Shown here piece after piece: positions 15,938 through 24,748 of a stretch of 24,786 nt of DNA. The notes under the pieces are model-generated. The model had not been told where the DNA came from. It did not search any database and saw only the letters and a list, made by a program, of their open reading frames with translations. Position 1 is the first letter of the stretch. Each line of letters begins with the position of its first letter. The position numbers and the translations under genes were made by a program. This DNA comes from CAZSSM01 sp964609385 (GTDB lineage Bacteria; Planctomycetota; Planctomycetia; Isosphaerales; Isosphaeraceae): the NCBI GenBank assembly GCA_964609385.1, contig CAZSSM010000097.1, forward strand, positions 1 through 24,786, read 5' to 3'.

Positions 15938-16490
15938 ATCGAGGAAAAACCGGACCCTGCGACGGATCCGCTGGTGGTTTGTTTCCCACTAAGGACCGAA
16001 CCCTCTCCCAGCGATTCCGGGATTCATCGATCCGACCGGGAGTCTCGGCGACTCCTCGCCCCCCAAGTCAGGGGGACGGATCGTTATCGAAATCTTGGGG
16101 CGACCTTCGGTTCCAGTCCCAAGGCGGATCCTCTCGGTGTCGGTTGGGCTCCAGCCATCGTGTCAGAGGTTTCCGCCCTCGGAGCCCGCAGCAAAGTTTG
16201 AGGGGAATCTGAGGGGGAAGCCGAATTGTGGGCTTTCCGTCCCATCGGCATGTGCCAATGGGTCGGACTTCGCGAAAGAGTCCTCTGAGAGTTGTCGTTC
16301 CTTTGGAGGAAACACCCCGATAGATGTTTCTGGAAGTCCACAAGTGTCGGCCATCTCTTGTTATGAGGAGGCCAACTCGTTGGGGAGTACTTGCGTTGGC
16401 TGGCCTCAACAGCGGCTATGGAGGGAGCCCAGCGACCTTGCTCTGCGGGGCGCAGCCGGGGCTGGAGGCGGTCGCAAACGCCCAATCGCC
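15938..16490. other. Convergent intergenic gap with several hairpins
   Basis: Lies between the 3' ends of the phosphatase and the peptidase genes. No gene is supported. Structures seen: GAGTC/GACTC (16040-16054), CCCCC/GGGGG (16060-16075), and a 22-bp imperfect palindrome CCCATCGGCATGTGCCAATGGG (16241-16262). The part around 16190-16390 is less GC-rich than its flanks and may be remnant sequence. Confidence 0.45.
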
Positions 16491-18533
16491 CTACTGCGGA
16501 CCCGGCTCGAGATGATCCAGCAGATATCGGATCATCAAAGATCGCAAGTGGACGCTCGTGCCCTCTCCCTCCCAGATGCCGTGCGAGCGGTGCGGATAGG
16601 TCATGTAGTCGAAGCGCTTACCGAGTTCGATGAGGCGATCGACCAGCCCCTCGACGATCTGGACGTGGGTGTTCCGCTCACCTGTGCCGTGCACGATCAG
16701 GAGATCGCCCTTCAGCCCTTCGGCGAAGTGGATCGGCGCGGATTGTTCGTAGCCCTCGGGATTGACCTCGCGCGTGCGCATGTAGATCTCCTGGAACCAG
16801 GCGTTGTAGAGCCAGGGCTGAGGCTTGGCAGCGACGGCGATGCCGACCTTATACAGGTCCGGCTCGCGGAACATCGCATTGAGTGTGTTGGAGCCCCCAC
16901 CGCTCCAGCCCCAGATGCCGACCCGGGACATGTCGACATACTCGCGCTGTCGGCCGAGCTCGCGCAAGGCTGCTGCTTGTTCCCGAGTCGACAGCGGTCC
17001 GAGGCTCCCGAAGACCGCGCGTCGCCACGCAGCCCCCTTTGGCGCCGGCGTGCCGCGACTGTCGATCGAGAGGACCAGATATCCGAGGTCGGAGACGAGG
17101 CGGTGGTACATGGAATGCGTGAGATACCAGTGGTCGAGCACCGTTTGCGCATAGGGCTCACTGTAAACGTAGACCAGAACCGGCCACTTCTTCGACGGAT
17201 CGAAGTTGGGCGGCTTCATCAACCACGCATCGAGAGCGATGTCGTCGCCGATGTCGAGCTGGAGGAACTCGGTTTTGCGGAAGCCGTCCTCGGCGATCAG
17301 GCCACGGAGAGCGGCATTGTCCTCCAGAACCCGTACGGTGCGATGGCTCGGCAATTCGATCAGCTCGATCACCGGGGGATCGTCGAACGTCGAGCGCGTG
17401 TGGAACGCGTGGCGGTGGTCCGGTGCGAACGCGTAGTCGTGCGTTCCGGCTTGATCTGCCGGCGTGATGCGCTCGGCGTCGGCCGACCCGTCGAGAGGCA
17501 CGCGATAGAGGTCCTTCTGGGTCGCGTTGTCGGGCGATGCGTAGAAGTAGAACCACCCGCCCTCCTCGTCGACCGAGGCGCGCTCGATGATGTCGAACGC
17601 GCCCTTGGTCAGGTGGTGTAGCTGCTTTCCGTTGCGGGCGTGCACGTAGGCGTGCCGCCAACCACTCCGCTCATGGATCACGAGGAAGCGCTCGCCTCCG
17701 TCGAGCCACTCGAGGCCAAGATTCACTTCGGTGCTGGCCACGACCCAGGCCGGATCCGATTCCTCGAAGATCGTGCGAACCGCGCCGCTCTCAGGATCGG
17801 CCAGCAAGAACCGCCGCCGATCTCGGAAACGGCTCAAGGACTCGACCAGCAACTCGTCGCCGGCCCACTCGACCTGACCTAGGTAGAAGCCCTCGTCCGG
17901 ACTCTCGAGCTGAACCCAGCGCACCTCGCCGGACTCGACCGCAGCGATCCCCACGCGGAGGCGCGGAATCTCCCCGCCGACGCGCGCGAAGCGGACCTCT
18001 CGCAAGCTCGGATACGTGGGTTCGTCGCCGAGCAGGTCGGTGCGGATGCGGACTCTGGCGACGTCGTTCTCGACGAAGGCCAGGTATTGCCCGTCCGGGC
18101 TCCAGGACACATCCCGATAGCTGACCTCGTCCGGTCGTTCGTTCGTTGTCAGTTGACGACCCTCGCCTCCCTCTGTGGACCGGACGAAGAGGTTGCCGTC
18201 GCGCTCTTCAAAGACGCGCGTACGATCCGGGGAACAGCGCGCTGAGTCCTCGGGTAACTCGAGCTCCCCTTCGATCATCTCGACCTGCTCCCCGCTCTCG
18301 ACGTCGACCCGCCATCGAGATTCGTCTCGAGCCACGACGTATCCCGATCCGTCAGGGAGCCAGTCTTTGGGGAAGCCGCGTGGCCAGTATCGCCAATCGT
18401 CCCAGACCAGGTGGAGCCTCGCTTCGACACGGTCGAGTAACGGCTGCGATTCGTCCTGAGCCATCACGGGCATGGCGAGAGCCCAGACGGCGAGAGTCAG
18501 GGCGAGAAGTCCCAGGCGGGTGGTGCGGATCAT
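16491..18533 (-). CDS. S9 family (DPP-IV/prolyl oligopeptidase-type) serine peptidase
   Basis: 680 residues. The signal peptide is TTRLGLLALTLAVWALAMPVMAQ, so it acts outside the cytoplasm. The N-terminal part is a beta-propeller (about 60-420; for example SWSPDGQYLAFVENDVARVR and GGWFYFYASPDN), resembling DPP-IV N-terminal repeats. The C-terminal alpha/beta-hydrolase (about 430-680) has nucleophile Ser544 in GWSGGGSNT and His651 in HRSHGIW. The usual acid position (HGTxDDNVH in DPP-IV relatives) reads HGTGERNTH, putting Glu619 where Asp is normal. The family cleaves short peptides, often after Pro. The ATG at 18533 follows AAGGAG (18541-18546); the ATG at 18554 overlaps the previous gene and lacks a site. 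It starts 17 nt after the GH140-like gene, so the two probably form an operon. Confidence 0.9.
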   Translation of the reverse strand: MIRTTRLGLLALTLAVWALAMPVMAQDESQPLLDRVEARLHLVWDDWRYWPRGFPKDWLPDGSGYVVARDESRWRVDVESGEQVEMIEGELELPEDSARCSPDRTRVFEERDGNLFVRSTEGGEGRQLTTNERPDEVSYRDVSWSPDGQYLAFVENDVARVRIRTDLLGDEPTYPSLREVRFARVGGEIPRLRVGIAAVESGEVRWVQLESPDEGFYLGQVEWAGDELLVESLSRFRDRRRFLLADPESGAVRTIFEESDPAWVVASTEVNLGLEWLDGGERFLVIHERSGWRHAYVHARNGKQLHHLTKGAFDIIERASVDEEGGWFYFYASPDNATQKDLYRVPLDGSADAERITPADQAGTHDYAFAPDHRHAFHTRSTFDDPPVIELIELPSHRTVRVLEDNAALRGLIAEDGFRKTEFLQLDIGDDIALDAWLMKPPNFDPSKKWPVLVYVYSEPYAQTVLDHWYLTHSMYHRLVSDLGYLVLSIDSRGTPAPKGAAWRRAVFGSLGPLSTREQAAALRELGRQREYVDMSRVGIWGWSGGGSNTLNAMFREPDLYKVGIAVAAKPQPWLYNAWFQEIYMRTREVNPEGYEQSAPIHFAEGLKGDLLIVHGTGERNTHVQIVEGLVDRLIELGKRFDYMTYPHRSHGIWEGEGTSVHLRSLMIRYLLDHLEPGPQ

Positions 18534-18540
18534 ATCCAGT

Positions 18541-18546
18541 CTCCTT
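18541..18546 (-). promoter_or_regulatory. Shine-Dalgarno site of the S9 peptidase gene
   Basis: AAGGAG, 7 nt before the ATG at 18533. It decides the start and sits in the short gap after the upstream gene. Confidence 0.75.
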
Positions 18547-18550
18547 GCCG

Positions 18551-19990
18551 TCAACGATCGGGTGACGCCGGGGCGTCGCGGCCGGGCAGGGGATAGCCGG
18601 CGGCCTCGTCCTCCAAGATGAGCAGCCAGTCGTGGCCGGGGCCGGAGGAGGGGGGCGTGAAGCCCTGGATCGCCTTGGTCGTCGCCGTATGCACGTGGTG
18701 GGCCACGCCGTAGCGGGGATCGTACCAGATCTGGCGGACCCGACGCCCGGCAATCCGCGAGTCGTCGACGCTGAACGGCCGACCCATCGCCGAATAGATG
18801 AAGGCGAACGAGCCGTCGACCGCCCTCGCGGCACGGACGGTGGCGCCGGGCTCGTCGGGGGCGTCGAGCACCAGGTCCGGGTCGGGCCGCAGCCGGTGGA
18901 ACGGCCTCGACTCGAAGAGCCGGCGGACGTGACCCATCTGGAACGCGCCGGGATGGTCGAGCGCATCATACCAGGGGATGTCGGCCCCCAGGACCGAATC
19001 GAGGCCGGGCTCCCACATCTGCCAGACGTTGTTGTTGCCGTAGGTATGGCCGCATGCCCCGGCCAGCAACGCCCAGTAGGCCGCGCGCCGGACGTCAAAC
19101 GCATCGAAGCGGTCGAGCGGGTCGGCGTTGCGGAAGTAGAAGCCGACCGGAATCGCCTCATACCTCGGCTCGCCGTCGAGCGAGGGACGGAGCGGGCGAC
19201 GCCGCAGGTCGCCCTCGATGAACCGCCCGTTGTCGAGCGTACGCGAGGCATGCGACGACTGGACCATGTGGAAATCGAGCCAGTCGGCGTCGGGGACGAC
19301 GTCGGAGGACCGTCCCGGCCCGCGTGGGTGGTAGGTGATCAGGTGCCGGCCGCCGTCGCCCTCGCGAAGACCTGTCGCCATCGCGTCGATGATCGCCCGT
19401 TCGTTGTCGTCCTCGACGTTGTTGTCGCCACCGAGGATCCAGACGAGGTCGGCGTCGCGATACCGCGCGCCGAGGAACCGGCCGAACGCGTACGCATTGT
19501 CGGGATCGAAGATCGAATCCGACGCGCCGGTCTTCCAGTACTTGCCCCAGGTGGGGAGCATGCCGATCACCATCCCGCGCCCGTTGGCCATGGCGACGAT
19601 GGAGTCGACGTGGTGGAAGTAGGCCTCGACCGGCCGCGTCGGGTCGCCGTCGACGAGCGGGAGGTCGCCGGCCGGGTTGGGCACGTTGAGCCCCCCGCGC
19701 TCGGCGAGCACGACGGCCTGCACGAGGTTGAAGCCCTTCGCCCGTCGGTCGTCCAGGTAGCGTTCGGCCTCCTCGCGATCGAGCCGGTGGAACAGCTCCC
19801 AGGCCGTGTCGCCGAGCCAGAAGAACGGCGTCCCGTCGGCGCGCTCCAGGTAGCGGCCGTCCTCGCGGACCCGGAGGGGGCCGACCTCATCCTGACCGCG
19901 CGCCATCGCAGCGCCCGGCAGGGCGAGCGCGATCCCGAGCAGGGCGGCCATCGGACGGGGAAACCACGGACCATTCTGATTCGAGATCAT
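18551..19990 (-). CDS. DUF4038 (GH140-like, apiosidase-type) glycoside hydrolase
   Basis: 479 residues. The signal peptide is PMAALLGIALALPGAAMARG (about 14-33). The (beta/alpha)8 domain starts with RYLERADGTPFFWLGDTAWELFH, the typical DUF4038 opening, followed by YLDDRRAKGFNLVQAVVL. The candidate catalytic pair is the Asp of VWILGGDNN and the Glu in DGEPRYE, which match the conserved GGDxN and GEPxYE motifs of the family. The C-terminus (GRRVRQIWYDPRYGVA..., then GHDWLLILED) fits the small beta-domain called putative collagen-binding (PF12904). GH140 enzymes remove apiose-containing side chains of rhamnogalacturonan II; many DUF4038 members have unknown substrates. The ATG at 19990 follows AGGAG (19998-20002). 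It is probably the first gene of an operon with the S9 peptidase. Confidence 0.87.
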   Translation of the reverse strand: MISNQNGPWFPRPMAALLGIALALPGAAMARGQDEVGPLRVREDGRYLERADGTPFFWLGDTAWELFHRLDREEAERYLDDRRAKGFNLVQAVVLAERGGLNVPNPAGDLPLVDGDPTRPVEAYFHHVDSIVAMANGRGMVIGMLPTWGKYWKTGASDSIFDPDNAYAFGRFLGARYRDADLVWILGGDNNVEDDNERAIIDAMATGLREGDGGRHLITYHPRGPGRSSDVVPDADWLDFHMVQSSHASRTLDNGRFIEGDLRRRPLRPSLDGEPRYEAIPVGFYFRNADPLDRFDAFDVRRAAYWALLAGACGHTYGNNNVWQMWEPGLDSVLGADIPWYDALDHPGAFQMGHVRRLFESRPFHRLRPDPDLVLDAPDEPGATVRAARAVDGSFAFIYSAMGRPFSVDDSRIAGRRVRQIWYDPRYGVAHHVHTATTKAIQGFTPPSSGPGHDWLLILEDEAAGYPLPGRDAPASPDR

Positions 19991-20081
19991 CGTTCGTCTC
20001 CTGCTGGGGACGTCGCTGGTCGGGATGTTCACGCGGGTTCCTCGACGACCTCGGAGACGGTCAGAGCGACCTCTCCAGCGG

Positions 20082-20124
20082 GTGGCTTGCAACCCCCTCT
20101 GCATTAGAAGGGGTTGCAAGCCAC
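20082..20124. repeat. Perfect 15-bp inverted repeat
   Basis: GTGGCTTGCAACCCC (20082-20096) and GGGGTTGCAAGCCAC (20110-20124) are exact reverse complements around a 13-nt loop. The flank continues with CGGCGTGAGCCGGGAG. It lies 92 nt upstream of the GH140-like start. It could be an interspersed palindromic repeat, an operator or an RNA hairpin; only this copy was noticed in the window. Confidence 0.8.
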
Positions 20125-20204
20125 GGCGTGAGCCGGGAGCCTCCTTGCCCTCGGGGCCCGTCTAGCGGGGCCGGGACACGCCGTCATTGGGACGGCTCAT
20201 CAGA

Positions 20205-20230
20205 CGGGATCGGGAAATCGCCCGATCCCG
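20205..20230 (-). terminator. Hairpin downstream of the large glycosidase gene
   Basis: CGGGATCGGG (20205-20214) and CCCGATCCCG (20221-20230) form perfect 10-bp arms with a 6-nt loop, about 103 nt past the stop of the large minus-strand gene. No T-tract follows on the minus strand. Confidence 0.5.
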
Positions 20231-20332
20231 ACGGCTGGGCCCGGCTTAGGGTACTCGGCATCAGACCTGGCCGATAGCCTTCGGTTCAAGGAAAGGCGAA
20301 CATTCGAACGACAACAAGGCGGAGATGTGAAC

Positions 20333-23300
20333 TCAATCATCCTCGTCGCTGGGAAGATCCGGTTGAGGGATCGGCTGGACGGTCGTCGATGCCTGAAGGG
20401 CGTAGAGGGCGATCAGGCGGTCATCGAACCGGGTCAGCTCCATCGGGGTGAGGGAAGAGAGGACGGTGTCGAGGGCTTGGTCGTCCCTCGTCGCGAGGAC
20501 GGTGATTCGACCGTCGACCGGATCGTCCTCGGCATTGGTGGGCGCGGGGTCGAGGACGAGCTGGCCGCCGTTGAGCCCGGTGACCAGGCGCCCCATGACC
20601 GAGGGGACGTCGGCGCGGAGGTTGAGGGCGACCGACGATTCGGGTTCGAGGTCCTCGGCCAGATCGGCTTCGAGCCAGGCCAAGGTCCCCGACACGCCCG
20701 GATCGAGCGGGAGCGGGTCGAGCCGAAAACCGACGATCACGAGCAGTCCGGACGCCTCGTCGACGTGCCAGGTGGTCCTAAAGCGCTGGCCGAGCCCTCC
20801 GATCGCGATGTCGGCGATCCGCAACAGGTCGGCGTCGTATTGCACGATCGCGCGGAACGTCCGGACGTCGACCGGGACCGTGTCGGTGATCGTCAACGTC
20901 AACGGGATGCGCGTCGAGTCGCCGGGTCGGGCCTGGACGTCGCTGAGGGCCAGGACCGGGTCGAGCCCACCGGGAACCGGGACCGGCCCCGACGACCTGG
21001 GTGGAAGTGATGGCGACGGCTGGCCAAGCGCCGCCAGCAGGACCGAGGTGACGTCCTCGAGGTCGGCGATGCCGTTTCCGTTGACATCGGTCACCAATCG
21101 AGGGTCGGCGTTCGGATAGTCGGCCAAGGCCCCGTCACCGAGCCCAAAAGCGCCCTCGATGAGGACCGGGATGTCCTGCGTCGAGTACGATAGGTCGGCC
21201 ACGAACGTGTCGCCCAGATAGGCGGCCAGATGGAACCCGTCGGCGGTCCGGACCGACCGCGCAACGCCCCCGGCCTCGACGACCGGTTGATCGAGCTTCA
21301 GGACATGTTTCGAGGCGATTGGAGCGGATGAGGGCACCTCGCCTACGATCCGGACCAACTCGAGCGTCCCGGTAGCCAGCCCGTCGGGGACCGAGACCGT
21401 GACGCGGAGCCGCCCGGGAGCAATCGTCGTGACGTCCAGGCTCGCGTCGTCGGCCAGATCGGCTCCAGGCACCGCACCGATGACTTCCAGAAGTTCCGAG
21501 TCGACTTCGAGGTCGAACGCGATGAGGTCGGCTCCGTCGGCGTTGCTGATCGTCAACGGGATCCCGCTCGTGCTGACCGGCAGGTCGACGGACTGACCGG
21601 CCCCCCTCGCGAAATGGGGGAGTTGGAGGGTGGCTCCATCGAAGGGGGTGACCTCGAAGGAGACGACGTGGTCGCCTCCCGGTGTCCCGTCACCGTCGCC
21701 ATCGAGCAACTCTCCGTTTGGTCGGCGGACGGCATCGAATGCGCTTCGGATCGTCAAGGAGTGTGTGCCCGGTTCGAGGGGGCCGTCTGTGGCGAGGAAG
21801 CGGAGTGTATGGCCGGCCTCGTCGACGACCAGCGAACCGCGGACTGGTCCGCCAGGCCCTTCGAGCGTGACGTCCGGTCCGTCGGACCCGTACAGGTTGA
21901 GCATCGCGAGATCGATCGAGTCGTTGAACTGGACCGCGATGCCATCGGTGTGTGGTGTCGACTGCGCGACGGTTAAGGTAGTCGGGGTCGAATCGTCGAG
22001 ACGGTCGATCACGTAATAGAAGGTCTCATAGCGACCGTCGATGGCGAAGGATCCGTCTCCTCCGACGGGGATGAGCATGTCCTTGGGGGCGCCGTAGAAG
22101 TCGAGGGGCCGGACGGAGGTGATCGCCGGGCCGTCGAGTCGGATCTGGGCGCGGACCGGCTCGAGCAGCAAGGGATGCTCCCCGACCTCGGTGATTCGAG
22201 TCGTCCCATCGGGGTCGGTGGTGCGTGTGGTGCCGGAGAGTCGGTCGCGGGCCAATGCGGTCACCAGGATCTGTTGACTTTCGTCCAGCGGCCGATTGTC
22301 CAGCGGGGTGAGGATCAGGCTGGCGAACTCGCTCTCCAATCGGATCTCGGCGTCGGGCAGCGCGACGATCGCCGGCCCCTCTTCGGCGAACCCGACGAGA
22401 CCTTGCGTCTGTTCGGAGCGGACCTCGATCCTGCGCTCGTCGTAGTCCCAGACCAGTTGACCGGTCGTGCTGGTGATCCGACCGGCATCGCGATCCCAGT
22501 AGGGTTCGACGTCGAGGTGCTCCGAGTCGGGGAGCACGTCGCCCATCTCGACGGTGACCCGACCGACGGCCATGTGTGCGGTCGGTGTGCCGAGTGCGGG
22601 GTTGTCGATGTTGGTGTCGTTGTAACCGTTCTCGATGTTTTGGTCGAGCGGATCGGTTCCGGAGAAGACGTCGTCCAGATCGACCCGTCGGAGGTCGACG
22701 ACGTCGCCGGGAGCGATGTGCTCGTTGTGGACGGCGAAGGCCAAGGCCGGGTACTGGCCGAAGTGGGTGGGTGTCGTGTTGGGATAGGCCGAGAGGTCGG
22801 GCCAGCCGTGTTGATAGAAGGAGGCGTCGCCGGCGGTGAACTGGATCGAGAAGTCCCAGTCCTGGAGACCAAGCCCATAGAAGGCCATGATCGGCGCGGC
22901 CTCGGCCCGGTAGGCGTTGGGGGTCTTCATCGTCCACTCGGAGAGGCCGAAGGGGCGATCCTCGATCTGCCAGAGTCCGGTCGAGAAGAGACCGCTCATC
23001 GGCGAGCCGAGCGTCGAGGAGTCGTCAACGACCCCGTTATCGATCCGGTGGCCCGACTGACCCCCGTCGTAGCCGTGACGGTCGATGGCGTCGACGGCGG
23101 CGTCGCTCCAGAGGTTGGCCGTCGCGCCGGCGGGGCCTCCGCTCTTCCAGTTGCTCCCGACGACGATGCCCTGATACCCCAAGCTCCGGAGTCGATCCTG
23201 CCGTTGCAGATAGCTGTCGCGTTGGATCTCGGCGAGGAACTGGATGAAGTCGCCGGCACGGGCGGTCTGCCCGTTGTATTCGTAGAGCGGTCCGTCGGCG

Positions 23301-24748
23301 CCGAGGTGGTAGGAACCCATGATGTCGAAGACGCCGGCGTCCCAATCGTCGAGCGGTCGTCGACGGGTGCCCCAGGCGGCGTTCAGGTCGTCCTCGGTCG
23401 CGTAGCGGTCCTTGACCCAGGCACCGAACTGCTCGCGGAGGATCTGGGCGTGTCGGGGCATCGAGTTGTCGAACAGGTCGTTCAACGGGGCGTGGAAGAA
23501 CAGGTTGCTCTCGTTCCGGGTCTCGATGAACGCGAGGGCGGGGTCGTCCTTGTAGGCGAGACCGGTGTAGGGGTTGACATGCTCCAAGAGGATCCGGAGA
23601 TAGTTCCATTCGAGGTCTTGCAACTCGGGCATCATCGTGACGATGCCGCTGGTCGATTTGCCCGCGCGACCGTCGAAGGAATCGTCTCGCAACTCGTTGT
23701 AGAGTGTGGGGTCGTAGCCGTCCTCGGGCGTGATGACGAGCGGATAGAAGACGGACCAGGTCATATAGATACCCTGATCTTTGAGCGCGGCGAACCAGCG
23801 GTCGAACCGATCGAGCTTGTCGGCGTCGAAGGTGAGTCCGCCTTGACCGTCAGGGATGGATCGACCGATGTGGGCGGTGACGGGGTGGATCCGCGCGAGG
23901 TTGATGCCGTGCTTGGCGAAGAACCGGGCCTGCCTCGCGATGGCCTCGTCGGACTCCGGCGGCGCGGCTCCGACGCCCCAGAACTTGGCCGGGGTGCCGT
24001 CCTCGAAGACGAGGCGATCCTCGACCGACTTGAGCGGCCCGTGGCTCCCGGCTTGGTCCTCAAGGAGCCCACTCATGTCGATGAGACTGGTGCCATCGTC
24101 GGGGTCGGGACCCGCGGCGAATCGGAACCAATCGTCTGGACCGGCCGGTTCGCGATCGGGATCGAAGGGCGTCGAACCGCTGGGGACCCAATGATCCTCA
24201 GTGAAGACCAGGGCATCGACGATCCCGTGCGTGTTGTTCCGACCGGGCCCGGGACCGACCTGGATCTCGATCCGGTTGAGGCCGGCTTGTAGATCGACCT
24301 CGCCGACCGGGACCCACTCGAGCGATCGGATGTCACCGGGATTGGTGTGGAGCAGGTTGACCGCACCAGCGCCGTCGGACGTGGCGATCGGCTCCCAGGG
24401 GCCGTCGTTGATCGAGACCGAATAGAGACCGGAGTGGGAGTTGATCCGGACCCACCAGGTGAATGTGCCGGGCTCGTCGAGTTCCAGTTCCCAGGCGGCT
24501 TCGACCGGATTGAGGTTGTTGCGATAGTGCGAGAGCATTGCGGCGGAGGGGTCGTCGGAGGTCCCGGGCGAGAGCCGAGCGGGATCGACCCGCGAGTAGG
24601 TGTACCACGAATGCTCGAGGAAACCGGACTCGGTATAGTCTTCACCTTCGATGTAAAGGGTCCGTCCGTCGAGCAGCCGCCGGGGTTCCAGGCGCTCGAT
24701 GTGCGCGCGGAGGGGGCGCGCCCGACGTGATCGGGGGTTGCGTGGCAT
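20333..24748 (-). CDS. Large LEPR-XLL protein: CBM, GH5-like hydrolase, cohesin-like and dockerin-like modules
   Basis: 1471 residues. The N-terminus has the planctomycete LEPR-XLL motif (IERLEPRRLLDG, about 17-28) after a very basic leader, presumably an export or surface-targeting signal. A carbohydrate-binding-like beta-domain follows (YIEGEDYTESG..., about 32-185). A catalytic (beta/alpha)8 region then spans about 230-720: FWGVGAAP, FFAKHGINLARIHPV, candidate acid/base Glu413 in ETRNES, candidate nucleophile Glu604 in GLSEW, typical of GH5/GH-A enzymes. Beta-rich modules follow, then a cohesin-like domain (about 1050-1165, FDLEVDSELLEVIG), a dockerin-like calcium loop DVNGNGIADLEDV near 1220, and a second cohesin-like domain (about 1255-1380, VQYDADLLRIADI). 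The tail is acidic. Substrate unknown; presumably an extracellular polysaccharide. The ATG at 24748 lies 38 nt from the window edge and lacks a strong ribosome-binding site. Confidence 0.85.
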   Translation of the reverse strand: MPRNPRSRRARPLRAHIERLEPRRLLDGRTLYIEGEDYTESGFLEHSWYTYSRVDPARLSPGTSDDPSAAMLSHYRNNLNPVEAAWELELDEPGTFTWWVRINSHSGLYSVSINDGPWEPIATSDGAGAVNLLHTNPGDIRSLEWVPVGEVDLQAGLNRIEIQVGPGPGRNNTHGIVDALVFTEDHWVPSGSTPFDPDREPAGPDDWFRFAAGPDPDDGTSLIDMSGLLEDQAGSHGPLKSVEDRLVFEDGTPAKFWGVGAAPPESDEAIARQARFFAKHGINLARIHPVTAHIGRSIPDGQGGLTFDADKLDRFDRWFAALKDQGIYMTWSVFYPLVITPEDGYDPTLYNELRDDSFDGRAGKSTSGIVTMMPELQDLEWNYLRILLEHVNPYTGLAYKDDPALAFIETRNESNLFFHAPLNDLFDNSMPRHAQILREQFGAWVKDRYATEDDLNAAWGTRRRPLDDWDAGVFDIMGSYHLGADGPLYEYNGQTARAGDFIQFLAEIQRDSYLQRQDRLRSLGYQGIVVGSNWKSGGPAGATANLWSDAAVDAIDRHGYDGGQSGHRIDNGVVDDSSTLGSPMSGLFSTGLWQIEDRPFGLSEWTMKTPNAYRAEAAPIMAFYGLGLQDWDFSIQFTAGDASFYQHGWPDLSAYPNTTPTHFGQYPALAFAVHNEHIAPGDVVDLRRVDLDDVFSGTDPLDQNIENGYNDTNIDNPALGTPTAHMAVGRVTVEMGDVLPDSEHLDVEPYWDRDAGRITSTTGQLVWDYDERRIEVRSEQTQGLVGFAEEGPAIVALPDAEIRLESEFASLILTPLDNRPLDESQQILVTALARDRLSGTTRTTDPDGTTRITEVGEHPLLLEPVRAQIRLDGPAITSVRPLDFYGAPKDMLIPVGGDGSFAIDGRYETFYYVIDRLDDSTPTTLTVAQSTPHTDGIAVQFNDSIDLAMLNLYGSDGPDVTLEGPGGPVRGSLVVDEAGHTLRFLATDGPLEPGTHSLTIRSAFDAVRRPNGELLDGDGDGTPGGDHVVSFEVTPFDGATLQLPHFARGAGQSVDLPVSTSGIPLTISNADGADLIAFDLEVDSELLEVIGAVPGADLADDASLDVTTIAPGRLRVTVSVPDGLATGTLELVRIVGEVPSSAPIASKHVLKLDQPVVEAGGVARSVRTADGFHLAAYLGDTFVADLSYSTQDIPVLIEGAFGLGDGALADYPNADPRLVTDVNGNGIADLEDVTSVLLAALGQPSPSLPPRSSGPVPVPGGLDPVLALSDVQARPGDSTRIPLTLTITDTVPVDVRTFRAIVQYDADLLRIADIAIGGLGQRFRTTWHVDEASGLLVIVGFRLDPLPLDPGVSGTLAWLEADLAEDLEPESSVALNLRADVPSVMGRLVTGLNGGQLVLDPAPTNAEDDPVDGRITVLATRDDQALDTVLSSLTPMELTRFDDRLIALYALQASTTVQPIPQPDLPSDEDD

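Larger units (their letters stand above)
19991..20332. other. Gap with two strong inverted repeats
   Basis: Between two minus-strand genes. No gene is seen. It should contain the promoter of the GH140-like gene plus the inverted repeats at 20082-20124 and 20205-20230. Confidence 0.5.

Noticed and set aside
16095..17621. A 508-codon plus-strand frame across the peptidase 3' half
   Set aside because: Antisense shadow of the S9 hydrolase domain, which shows its Ser and His motifs on the minus strand.
18632..20107. A 491-codon plus-strand frame opposite the GH140-like gene
   Set aside because: Gly/Val/Arg/Asp-rich antisense text without domain signal; the minus strand has an intact signal peptide and catalytic motifs.
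22175..24292. A 705-codon open frame on the plus strand opposite the large glycosidase gene
   Set aside because: It is the antisense shadow of a high-GC gene. It has no family motifs or ribosome-binding site, and the minus strand carries clear GH5-like, cohesin-like and dockerin-like text.
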